A stretch of 64,000 bases of DNA from assembly GCA_005656395.1 (NCBI GenBank), contig SRSI01000048.1, positions 1,984,001 through 2,048,000 of the forward strand, in the 5' to 3' direction. The notes beneath the pieces are model-generated. The model saw nothing but the letters and a program-made list of their open reading frames with translations, had not been told where the DNA came from and did not search any database. The position numbers and the translations under genes were made by a program. Of the stretch, positions 11,253 to 20,585 are shown one piece after another (position 1 is the stretch's first letter; each line of letters begins with the position of its first letter). The DNA is from Strongyloides papillosus (lineage: Eukaryota; Nematoda; Chromadorea; Rhabditida; Strongyloididae).

Positions 11253-13454
11253 ATGGATGATGATGATATTTTTACTTCTGAAAATTTCAATGCAGCTAAT
11301 TGTGAGTTTTTTCTTTATTGATAATGATATCTTTATCATAAATAAACATTATCAAAATATATTTATTTAGATATAAGCAATCAATTAAGAGATATTAACA
11401 TAAGTCAAGGAACAAAAAAACTCCAACAATTCAGGCAACAACTACAGGCTATCGATAATGAAAGTGCTGAAGCAATAAGGAAGATTGTCTTTTCTAACTA
11501 CAAAGAATTTATTGCAACTTCTAAAGAAATAGCAATCTTGGAGAGAGAAACATACAACCTGACGAGTCTTTTAAATGAACAAAAAAAGCTTATTGAAAAT
11601 TTAATTGAACATAATGATCAAGATAAGATGAGTACAAGATCAGTGTCAATGAATACTTTGAGTGGTAATCAAAATAATCTTGTTCAAGTCATACTTCAAA
11701 AGATGGATGGAGTAGCGAGAATTTTAAATACCCAAAATGATTCAATTAAAATCCTCCTCCACGGTGAAGGCATTCTTATTGATCCGGATACCCACAATCA
11801 AATACACTCCATAATGTTAGTTCTTCTAACAGACAAACTTTTAGTTGGTTTTCCATCAACTGGAGGAAAATACAAATATCAATTCCATGCATCATACCAA
11901 TTATCGGGATTGGCTGCAGTTAATGTTAAGAATAGAGGTGAACCAGAGAATGCTGATGCTTCACAAAAAGATCGGATGTTCAAGTTACTTGTATTTCCGG
12001 ATCAGTATTATATTATGTGTAATACAGTTAGATTAAAGAAAGAATGGCTAGAGAAGATTGATTCAGCAAAAAAAGAAAAATTACATGAGTCCAATTTAAT
12101 AAGACAAAATACTATTAGAGGCAGGAGAACTTCTACAGCTGAATTTGCTGCTAAGCTGGAAAATAAAATAAATGAAAGAGCTGGTAGATTAAGTCTCGTT
12201 CCTGAGGATGATAGTAATAATTTCATTGACAATGATGATCAGGTATGGTTGTCAGAGTTACCGAATGAATTGGAGGTTATAATAGGTCAAAGGAACTTTG
12301 AACAAGCTGTCGAAATGATTCTGGAATGGAAAAATACAAAATGTCGTGATGCGGAGATTAATTCTCAGTTACAAGCTTGTGAAAGGAAACTAGTTCAAAT
12401 CTTGAGTGATGATATTCGTTATGGAGCTTTACATGGGGGACCTAAGGCTGTAAGAAAAAATATAAATCTTTTAACAAGTCTTGGGAGAAAAACACAGGCA
12501 GTTGACTTGTATCTAAAAAGAAGAAGTGGTATCTTACGCGGGAATGCTCGTGATCTTCAAGTTAGTGAAGAACCATTAAGTTATGTTAAAAAATTATGCT
12601 CTTTATTTATAACTGATATTATGTCAGTAGCCAATGAATCCTTTAATCAACCACAATATTCACTTGTCATTCAATGGTGTTCTGGAGAATTATCATTATT
12701 ACTATCGTTAATAAGACGCCATGTTATTGAGGTTGCCCCGACGATGGCTGTCTGTGCTCATACATGGAGGATTTTGATAAATCAATGTGATAAACTTGTT
12801 AATATTGGTTTAGATCTATCATTTGAAATAAATAGACTGCTGATACCATCTTTAAAAGAAGCAGTAACATCAAACTTTGGAAATATTCTTGAATCTATTA
12901 GATTAAGAGTATCAGAGGAGAGGTGGAAGATGTATTCCCTGGAGAGCGATACAAATTTAAATCGTTTTCTTGAAGAGATGACAGATCTTGAAATGAGTAT
13001 AGATTGGTCAGTTTCGCCAACACATCCAGCATGTATAAATATTACTCAAAATGCTTGCCACTTTGCTAAATCTGCCTACACAGTAAGTAGAGATTTTGGG
13101 TTATTGGATTCACCTCATATCCATAAACTAGGTGTTAATTGTATTATAACATTATGGAAAGTTTTTCTTAACCTTTTATCGTCACCAGATATACCAAATA
13201 ATGAGACGTCAAAAATTGTCCATAAAACAACATGCCAATTCATTGTATCACAGGTCTTACCGTTATGTGAAAATATTTTCAGTTATCAACTACCTAGTGG
13301 AGAGGGAATATTATTTCAATTAGTTAGAATTAATTATCCATCTTTGGCTGGTTTTCTTCCAGAGCCAGAAACCCCTAGATCAGGGGAAACCTCATCAATT
13401 GATGATGAAGGTGACTTTGATGACAATAACAGTGATGATGTTGTAGATATTTAA
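11253..13454 (+). CDS. exoc-8: Exocyst complex component EXOC8 (Exo84)
   Basis: Exons 11253-11301 and 11371-13454 over a 69-nt intron; 710 residues. The first exon (MDDDDIFTSENF) supplies the ATG that the long open frame lacks. The N-terminus is a helical region of the Vps51/Exo84 type (residues ~20-100). A PH domain follows (about 155-275), with ILLHGEGILIDP at its start and KKEWLEKIDSAKKEK at its end. The C-terminal half is the cullin-repeat-like Exo84 domain. The last ~30 residues are acidic (Asp/Ser-rich). The exocyst tethers secretory vesicles to the plasma membrane; in animals the EXOC8 PH region binds the GTPase RAL-1. The length fits the family (human 725). Confidence 0.92.
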
Positions 13455-13749
13455 AAATAAATATATATATGCATATTTTTATTTTATTTTATAAATTCAT
13501 TTTGCAAAGTTTTTCTTCATAAAAATATAAGATTACCACAAAATGGTGCTCTGAAATAGACGCGTGGTAAAGTACGTAGATGGACTTCCACATTGAACAC
13601 CAGATCCCTACATACTTTACTACGAGACAAGTTTCAAGTACAATCTTGCATATTCCGTACTTTATTTAATTTTTCAAATGGATAGAATAATCGAGAAGTA
13701 AGACTTCTTAGTGAGAATTTTATTAAAGACTTTTATGTACAGTTTAGAA
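13455..13749. other. Convergent spacer EXOC8 / RFT1
   Basis: 295 bp between the two stop codons, taken up by the 3' UTRs and by one copy of the hairpin repeat at 13564-13665 (separate entry). Confidence 0.5.
13564..13665 (+). repeat. Dispersed hairpin repeat, copy A
   Basis: An imperfect inverted repeat: GTGGTAAAGTACGTAGATGG pairs with CCCTACATACTTTACTACG about 30 bases later, with TTCCACATTGAAC in the loop, followed by TTTCAAGTACAATCTTG. The whole unit aligns end to end, roughly two bases in three, with copy B at 16583-16682, in the same orientation. It has a visibly higher GC content than its surroundings. It is probably a short non-autonomous mobile or structured repeat. Confidence 0.5.
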
Positions 13750-15505
13750 TTAATTTGACTTGCGATGAGATAATAATCGCGATATTTTAAAATGAGGATA
13801 TTCTATATTTAATATAAATAATGAAACTATCATTAAAGTTATGATTCCTACTATGATATGAATAATATCATATAAAGATAAACTGACAATACCAAGTATA
13901 TTGAAAACTTTTCCTCCAGGTATGTGCTCGAAAATCTAGAAATAAAATTGAAAATGTCTGTTTATAACTTACATAGTAGGATGATTGCGTCAACACCATT
14001 GACATGATAAGTAAAGAAACTGTTTTTCTATTTATATAATAATCGGAGAATGGTCTAAATTTCTTCTGCTTAATTTTGTCAATATAGTAGCAGCTAAAAA
14101 AGACTCAATTAAGAATAAAAAGGTTATGTACCTGTAGAGAATTCTAATAACCATATGAATTCCATTTGAAAAAATAAATCCAATTGAACCAATCGCCTTC
14201 GATAAAACAATACTCGTAATTATATTAGAGATCCCCAAACCAAACAAGAAAATTCCATGCTTGGAAATTTGGACTTCATTCATAAGGGACATAGCCAAAC
14301 ATTCAGTTAATCCATTGATAGCCATAATAACTAAAATTTTAGCATATGTTGAGAGGAGTAAAGCTCCATTGGCGTACTTTAATAAATTTTCTCCTAATAA
14401 TATTCTGACACCTATTCCTGAGTAAGGAGATGAGAAGATTCCTATTACAAACCCTACTATTGCAATATTTTTAATTGAAGTTTTAAAGTTTCTAAATATA
14501 TCGTCTTCATGTTCCTCTTCTTTTTTCTGATCACTAGGTTTTGAATTATAAAATATTTGAGCAGTTTCCTCGAGAGGTTTCAAGATTATTCTTACAGCTA
14601 GAGATCCAATCTTTTCAACGGCATCATATGTAGCCTGTTCCTTTAATGACAACGCTTTTGTGAATGTCATAACATACCCAGAGGTATCCGTTATTATTTG
14701 TTTTATCAACGAGTGGAAAAGATATGATAATATCATATTTTTATCTTTAGAATACCAGAATGTTTTAAAATCTACATTGAAGATTGTTCTTAGTCCTATA
14801 ATTTCATTATCTTTGTACACAATACTGTTATTGTACCAAAAATATATGAAATATACAAGGTAACCTATGGAACCAATTAGTTGACCATAACATAAACCTC
14901 CAACATGATTGGTCTTAAAAATAAATATTAGAATAGCTGATGACACTTTCTGCAGAAAAACTAATATCCCTTGAGCAATTAAGAATCTTTCTGTCTCATT
15001 AAGTTTCATGCAAGAGATGGCAAAAGGTTCGGTGAAACCTTCCACAACAATACTTAAGAAGAATATAAAAATCATAAAGAAATATTCATCTTCATAAACA
15101 CTGGAGACATTTCTTAATGTAATCATCCATATTCCTGATAAAACCACTCCAAATACAACTGATAATCCAAAACTAAGTAAAAAGTTATCATATTACTTAT
15201 TTAAAAAAATACCTTATCCACATAGTTGTGGTGAAATCTTTGTATTTTCCATTATTTGCTAATACAGTTCTCCTAACAGGTTCTCTGGATAAAAATAGTG
15301 CTGTATTGTACATTAGAGTTAGCTGAACATTGATGAGGCCTAACAAATCACCATCTATCACACGATAGAAATTTAGGTTTATGATAAATGATATAACTCT
15401 GGCAAAAAGCTAAAAAAAATTCATCTCTTAACTTATCAATATGACAAACTTATTAATTAAACATACTTGACTCCCAAAATTATATAATAACAGTTTCTTG
15501 AACAT
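13750..15505 (-). CDS. rft-1: RFT1 homologue, Man5GlcNAc2-PP-dolichol translocation protein
   Basis: Five exons on the minus strand: 15505-15467, 15409-15213, 15172-14132, 14093-13973 and 13935-13750, with introns of 57, 40, 38 and 37 nt; all junctions keep frame, giving 527 residues (human RFT1 541). It starts MFKKLLLYNFGSQ, then LFARVISFIINLNFYR. It has about 12-14 hydrophobic helices, FLSREPVRRT, the long central loop with KIGSLAVRIILKPLEET, and AINGLTECLAMSLM, all typical of RFT1. The C-terminal exons restore a charged segment and two more membrane helices that a naive open frame misses. RFT1 acts in the ER membrane in N-glycosylation, in or near flipping of the Man5 lipid precursor (its direct flippase activity is debated). 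Confidence 0.92.
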
Positions 15506-15540
15506 TTTTTACCCAATCAAACTCCAAATAAACATATGTT

Positions 15541-16552
15541 CCAACACAGAGGAGACGTTACTTCACTAAAAGCTATTTTGCATTTTTTTTTCGTGGCGAG
15601 ACCATTGTAAAAATTTCAGCGGGGAAAGAACGTGTTTAGAATAAAAAGCTCTTTTACCAAATCGCTATTATTGTTATTTCTAAAAGACGAAATAATATTT
15701 TGATAATAAGTATACATGAGTAAACACATTAAGATGCATTTTTGTAACACTTGGATGGAATAAAATTTTTTTGCTAGAATTGTGCATAAAAATCTAGTTA
15801 TGTTGAATTTTTCATAAAAAAATTTTAAAAACCAAGAGGTAAAAGCAATTATTTGGGAAATCGAATGATATTTAATAAATAAAGATATTAAGCTAATTTA
15901 GAATTGATTAATTTATCTAATCATTCGCATTCTAAAATATCATAGTTGATTATTTAATTTACTATGTATATCTTTAATTATAATAATTATTTTACAAGTT
16001 ATTACCTTTATATAATTAATAAATTATAATACAATTGAAATTACAGTAAATAATTTATATAGCTTTAGAAAAATTGAATTTTGATATTTAATTTCTAAAA
16101 GATAGTCTTGATTTCTATCATCAAAAAATTATTTATTTTACAAAAATAACATTAATTGTTTTTTTGATTATAATTGGTACTGTTTTTATGTTATTAAATA
16201 TAAATTTTTTTTAAACAGAGGAAATTCTTCTTTTATACGAGACGGAATGTATTTCCTTAAAAATTATCTTATTAGACTTGAATAAATCAATTATCATTTT
16301 GAATTAATTAGTACCTATTTATTTTACGTCAATTTTATTTATATCTTTCCTCATTAGAATTTCTATGGTGCCCTCGCCACGAAAAAAAAATGCAAAATAG
16401 CTTTTATTAAATTAACGTCCCTCTTCTAATATATACATACTTTTCACTAGAATTTTATATGGTCTTGCCACGAAAAAAAAATGCAAAATAGCATTTATAC
16501 GCTCATATAAATTTCTATACTAACTTTTAGTGAAGTTACGTGTCGCCCCAAC
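15541..16552. mobile_element. Non-autonomous inverted-repeat element with a doubled right end
   Basis: The left end (plus, ~15551-15615) and right end (minus, ~16352-16420) share GACGTTA, then AAAAGCTATTTTGCAT, a T9 run and CGTGGCGAG, over about 60 bp. A second, partly diverged right end lies at 16445-16552 (minus); its outermost part repeats ACTTCACTAAAAG exactly as in the left end. The interior (15620-16350) is AT-rich and has no ORF, so there is no transposase here. This is the architecture of a MITE-like element that has been partly duplicated or nested. Target-site duplications are not clear to me. Confidence 0.6.
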
Positions 16553-16565
16553 ACAATTATAAGTG

Positions 16566-16682
16566 ATTCTTGAAGCTTGTCTTATGGTATAATATGTATG
16601 TACAATTCCACATGGAACCACGAATTTGTACATATTTTATCAACAAAAAAATTTCAAGAACGATCTTGTAGTACTCTTTATG
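16566..16682 (+). repeat. Dispersed hairpin repeat, copy B
   Basis: Counterpart of copy A (13564-13665). GGTATAATATGTATGTACAA pairs with TTTGTACATATTTTATC around a loop with TTCCACATGGAAC, followed by TTTCAAGAACGATCTTG. ATTCTTGAA at 16566 is inverted against TTTCAAGAA at 16652, giving short flanking inverted repeats. It directly abuts the right end of the MITE-like element. Confidence 0.5.
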
Positions 16683-17566
16683 GTAAATGCGTTCATGCAC
16701 TTTGTTATAATTCAAAATTCAAGAATACCGTGTATCTACACTTTTGTACATAATTATAAAATTCTCGTGACTGATAACGTTAAAAATTAATTATTTTGTT
16801 CGGAAAATGCATCTAGAATTTTCTTTATAACACATTTACGAATATTACGTCAAATATTTCATAAATTATACGGAAAAAATAGAATTCCAGTTACAGTATA
16901 CCTAATTTTTATGATTAAATTTTATTTTTAATGATGTAAAATCTTCAAAAAGCATATATATATATCTATTTTTAAAACAAAATATAATATAACACCTTAT
17001 GTAATTTCATTTAAATTTGACGTTTAAAGTATTAAACCAATCTTATCTTCTTTTTAAAAAAAAACAGACTCTCGAATCAGGAAAATAAGAAGCTTAGTTT
17101 TTATTTGAGTCATATTTTAATTCATATAAAATATTTTTTGGGAGAAATAAAACAGTATGATCTTGAGATTAAGTAAATCTTCTTTTTCATCATAACTACC
17201 AATCACATTCTCATATCTTAATCTGTACACAAAAAAAAACTTGAACATCAATCTTCTACAAGTATTCTTCATACACATTTTATATATTGGAAACAGATGG
17301 ATAAATATAAAGATAAGTAATTAAATATATAAAAAGTATATTATCATTGTAAAGAAGTAATATTAAAAAAGAAAAATTCACGATTCTAATGGGTAAAAGA
17401 AATCGTGTATATTCTCACGATATATTTTGACTATTTATATCTAATATTTATTGATTAAAAATAATAACTGTAGCTCTATCTCATTTCAAAATCCACTATA
17501 TCATTTCAAGTACAAATAACCTATTTTCCTATGGTTTTTTAAAATTATTATATAACAATTTACAGT

Positions 17567-17999
17567 CTATTTATCACTTGATTCTTTTTCACTCCTTATC
17601 GAAAGCTCCTCGTCTATACGCTCTTTGGCTCTATAAACTTTAGATTGAAGGTACAACGATCCACCCTTTGCTTTATCATTAGCCTCAAACATCCTTTTAT
17701 AATTTTCTTCTATAATTTTTGGATCAAATGGTTCTTTCACATTTAGTATTTGACAAGATTCTTGTAATGATATGCCTAATTTAGATTCAGCTTTCGTCTT
17801 ATTTTCAGCAGCAGCAGAAGTTTGTTGACGGTACCTTTCTGAAGCCTGTTGAGTATCTAAAAAAATCGTTATCTTGATCAGTTTAGGAAAAATTTATGGA
17901 TAACTAACACTTGATTTCTTCTTTAACCGCTCGTCCTAGAGCCCTCCCAACAGCTTCTATACCTGCTACAGCGATTTTCACTAAATTTTTAATGACCAT
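17567..17999 (-). CDS. tim-16: TIM16 / PAM16 (Magmas), mitochondrial import motor subunit
   Basis: Two exons, 17999-17909 and 17856-17567, over a 52-nt intron with a GTTAGT donor; 126 residues. Neither exon is long enough to stand out as an open frame. The N-terminus is a hydrophobic/basic helix ([20 protein letters not shown]), followed by the conserved KEEIK-Y-TQQA segment across the splice junction. The C-terminal part is the J-like domain: [15 protein letters not shown], then [20 protein letters not shown]. As in all PAM16 proteins, the HPD motif of active J proteins is degenerate (DKA here). PAM16 binds PAM18/TIM14 at the TIM23 channel and restrains its stimulation of mtHsp70 during matrix import. 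It is divergent from the SFSWAP-like gene; the starts are 278 bp apart. Confidence 0.92.
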
Positions 18000-18277
18000 T
18001 CTATAGTATTTACAATATAATAGAATAAAAAAGTTTCAAAATTTACTGAATCACAGAACAATAATTAACTGTCATGAATAAACACTTTACCAAGAAAAAT
18101 CGTTAAGAGAGTCAATTTGACTTATCTTCTATTGTTTACGCAAAGCCCTTTGCCTCTTTTCCCTCATTTTTTTGACGTTGGAGATTGAGAGTTTCTACAA
18201 TATAAGCATCTTCATTAATCTTATAACTTTTATACTTCTAGATTGTAAGAAAATAATAAGAATACAGGTACAAAAAG
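18000..18277. promoter_or_regulatory. Shared divergent promoter region, tim-16 / SFSWAP-like gene
   Basis: 278 bp between divergent start codons. It contains a less AT-rich patch near 18135-18195 but no motif I would name. Confidence 0.3.
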
Positions 18278-20006
18278 ATGGATGAGGTGAAAGAGAGTCC
18301 AGAGACTAGGTAAGACAAAATACCATGTCAAGAAAAGGGACATACAAAAAAAAATTTAATTGTTCAATTGTTAATCATTATCACTTTCTTCTGCAGTCAA
18401 CTTAATATCATTTCAGCATTTTTACTCTATATTATTGTTATCAGAAATATTATTTTTAATACCTCAGTAATGGTACAGATAAGGCACATACAATAAGTCT
18501 ACGTTTGTATGTGTCTTGAATAGACAGTTCAAATAAAAGTTCCTACTATTTCTATTAAAAATTAATTTTAGGAATGATACAGTTGACTCTGATGATGATG
18601 AATTTATTGAGGAACCATATATACCAGATGAAAGGTTGAATCTTCCTTCTTGTATAACTTTACCAAAAACTATGAGAGAAGGATCAAGAATTGAGCAAAC
18701 TGCTGCTTTTGTTGCATTGAAAGGTTCACAAATGGAGATCGTCATCCGTGTTCGCCAAAAAGACAAAGCATCAAAGTTTAATTTTTTGGATTTTGAACAT
18801 CCATTAAATGCATTTTACAAAGTTATTATAAATGAAATTAAAAACAATAGTTATAAACCAAAAAATTATATTCCAAAGAGGAGACCAAAGACATTGTGTG
18901 ACTATTCATCCAGTGATAATGAAGATGGCAGTAATTCGTATCTCCATCCATCTCTCATTAAAAAGGCAAAAAAGGATGAGGACAAAGCACCTATTGGACC
19001 AATGTGTGAGAAGGAAGCCAATGTGATAATTCACAAAGAAGTTAATGATAAGGCTAAAGATTTAATGAAGCAGAGGTATGACATCACACAAGGAAAAGAT
19101 ATGTATTCAAAGCTATTTAAAAATCTTGTTGACCATTCTAATGGAGATTCCATTGATGAGTCACAGAAGACTGATTATAATAATGAGACAAAAGATTATT
19201 ATGAGTGGTATGCTTCAATTTACAAAGTTCGTCATTCCCTGGAACCAACAACATTACCACCAATCTTCGACCCACCCAAGGCTCTTCAAAATATTATTAA
19301 TTCAGCTATAAATTATATTACAACAAATGGCATTGATGCTGAAAGGAAGTTGTTAAAGGCTAATCCAGCATTAACATTTCTCCTTGAGGGTGACCCTAAT
19401 TATTTTTATTATCAGCTAAAATTAAAACAAAAGTATATTGATATGGGTAAATGGCACGGTAATAAAAGTGTTGAGAAAGTGTAAGTTTTAATTAACCGTT
19501 ATCAAGCTGTTTCTATGGAGAGAAATAACGTGTTAGATATTGGGATGTGACGGATGAAGTTTCTGTTCCTCCCCTGCCCTATGATGATAAATTTCTCAAT
19601 GAGAACGCATTGACTGAATGTACAGAGGACCTTTCTTGATGAGGTCGGGCCCAAACTGCCATTTGGGGGCTTCAGAGGATAGACAGTGATTTGTACAGAT
19701 AAAGTTAATGTGTATGAATGAAAAAGATTATGAGAGTTGAGGGCTTGCTTTTATTTATCTTTTTTTTATTTAAAAATATATTATTGTTCTTTCAGGTCTC
19801 CAACATTACCAGTAATGAAACCACCGCCAGCAAAGGAGGATTCATTAATCAAAAATCCTAATGTAAAAAGTGTACAATCAAATTTTTCCTTTATTGATGA
19901 GAGTTATGAGAAACCATTAGAATTGGATGAGAAAACAAAAGCTGAGAGGCAAAGGAAAGCTAAACTCTTTCTTAAACGTTTAGAAGAGGCAAAAAAAAGT
20001 GTATAA
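18278..20006 (+). CDS. SURP-domain splicing regulator, SFSWAP / suppressor-of-white-apricot-like
   Basis: Exons 18278-18309, 18572-19480 and 19796-20006 with 262- and 315-nt introns, long for this window; 383 residues. An acidic N-terminus (DSDDDEFIEEPYIPDERLN) is followed by a first SURP module (residues ~45-105: IEQTAAFVALKGSQMEIVI ... FNFLDFEHPLNAFYK). A second SURP-like module lies at ~245-305 (IINSAINYITTNGIDAERKL ... PNYFYYQLKLKQKY). The C-terminal exon has DEKTKAERQRKAKLFLKRLE, like the end region of SFSWAP. SURP modules bind splicing factor 1. The fly homologue autoregulates by controlling splicing of its own introns, which makes the unusual last intron (next entries) interesting. Shorter than human SFSWAP; it lacks an RS-rich tail. 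Start choice is moderate in confidence. Confidence 0.8.
19537..19700 (+). other. GC-rich island in the last SFSWAP-like intron: candidate structured RNA or alternative exon
   Basis: A block of roughly balanced base composition within extremely AT-rich introns. Two readings fit. (1) Alternative 3' exon: acceptor TGTTAG at 19531-19536, then an in-phase open frame of 33 codons (starting YWDVTDEVSVPPLPYDD) to a TGA at 19637, giving a shorter isoform. (2) Intronic H/ACA-like RNA: TCAATG/CATTGA hairpin near 19600, AGAGGA as H box at 19624, a 3' hairpin with GCCCAAA paired to TTTGGG around CTGCCA and a lower CCTTT/AGAGG stem, then ACA at 19682. I cannot decide between them. Confidence 0.4.
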
Positions 20007-20585
20007 TTTATACTTTTATAACGGTAAAATTATTTCCACCCTACCATAGTCTTTTTTTTATAATAAAAAATATAATTATTGTTCTTCATTATTTACAATT
20101 ATTAAACTTAGTCTGATAAAGGAAATATTATATGAGATTAAACCTCCCCCACACAAGGACATACACCTGCCTATATTTTTTATTTAATTAATTTATTTTT
20201 CTAAAACATACAGTAGAAGTATAAAGATTTTTATTTTAAAAGTTATAAGATAGAATTTTTAAAGTTTTATGGAAAAATAAAAATTTATAATATCATATGC
20301 CAATGTGCATATGAGTGTATCGGTATTTTTAACGAGTATCTACTAATTAAAAAAGGGTAACTATACAGAGATACATTAAGAACCATTAATATTTCTATTT
20401 TCTACTTCCTCTCTCTCTCACTCTCATGAAAACCGCATTATGATAAAACTTTTTCCATAAATAAATATATACAAATATGATGTGTATATATATCATTACA
20501 CACCATCAGCATACATAAAATGAGGTATTTTAAAAATAAAATCTTAAAATATACATTTATGAAATGACATCAAAAATTACATATA
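20007..20585. other. Convergent spacer SFSWAP-like / DNA-binding protein gene
   Basis: 579 bp of AT-rich DNA between two stop codons, with a CT-rich run near 20407-20425. It probably holds only 3' UTRs. Confidence 0.5.

Larger units (their letters stand above)
15506..17566. other. Repeat-bearing intergenic region RFT1 / TIM16
   Basis: About 2.1 kb. The left half is the nested inverted-repeat element 15541-16552 and hairpin repeat copy B 16566-16682 (separate entries). The rest, 16690-17566, is AT-rich with poly-A/T runs and a short TA run near 16956; I see no gene in it. Confidence 0.6.

Noticed and set aside
14032..14131. Direct read-through end of RFT1 (…NLDHSPIII)
   Set aside because: A 38-nt intron at 14131-14094 and further exons restore the expected charged segment and two C-terminal membrane helices in phase.
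18464..18766. 100-codon minus-strand ORF
   Set aside because: Overlaps the first intron and second exon of the SFSWAP-like gene on the opposite strand; it is a shadow of the SURP coding sequence.
19537..19710. 7SK, U3 or spliceosomal snRNA in the SFSWAP intron
   Set aside because: The start resembles GGATGTGA of 7SK by a few bases only, and no diagnostic motifs of 7SK, U3, U1, U2, U4 or U5 are present.
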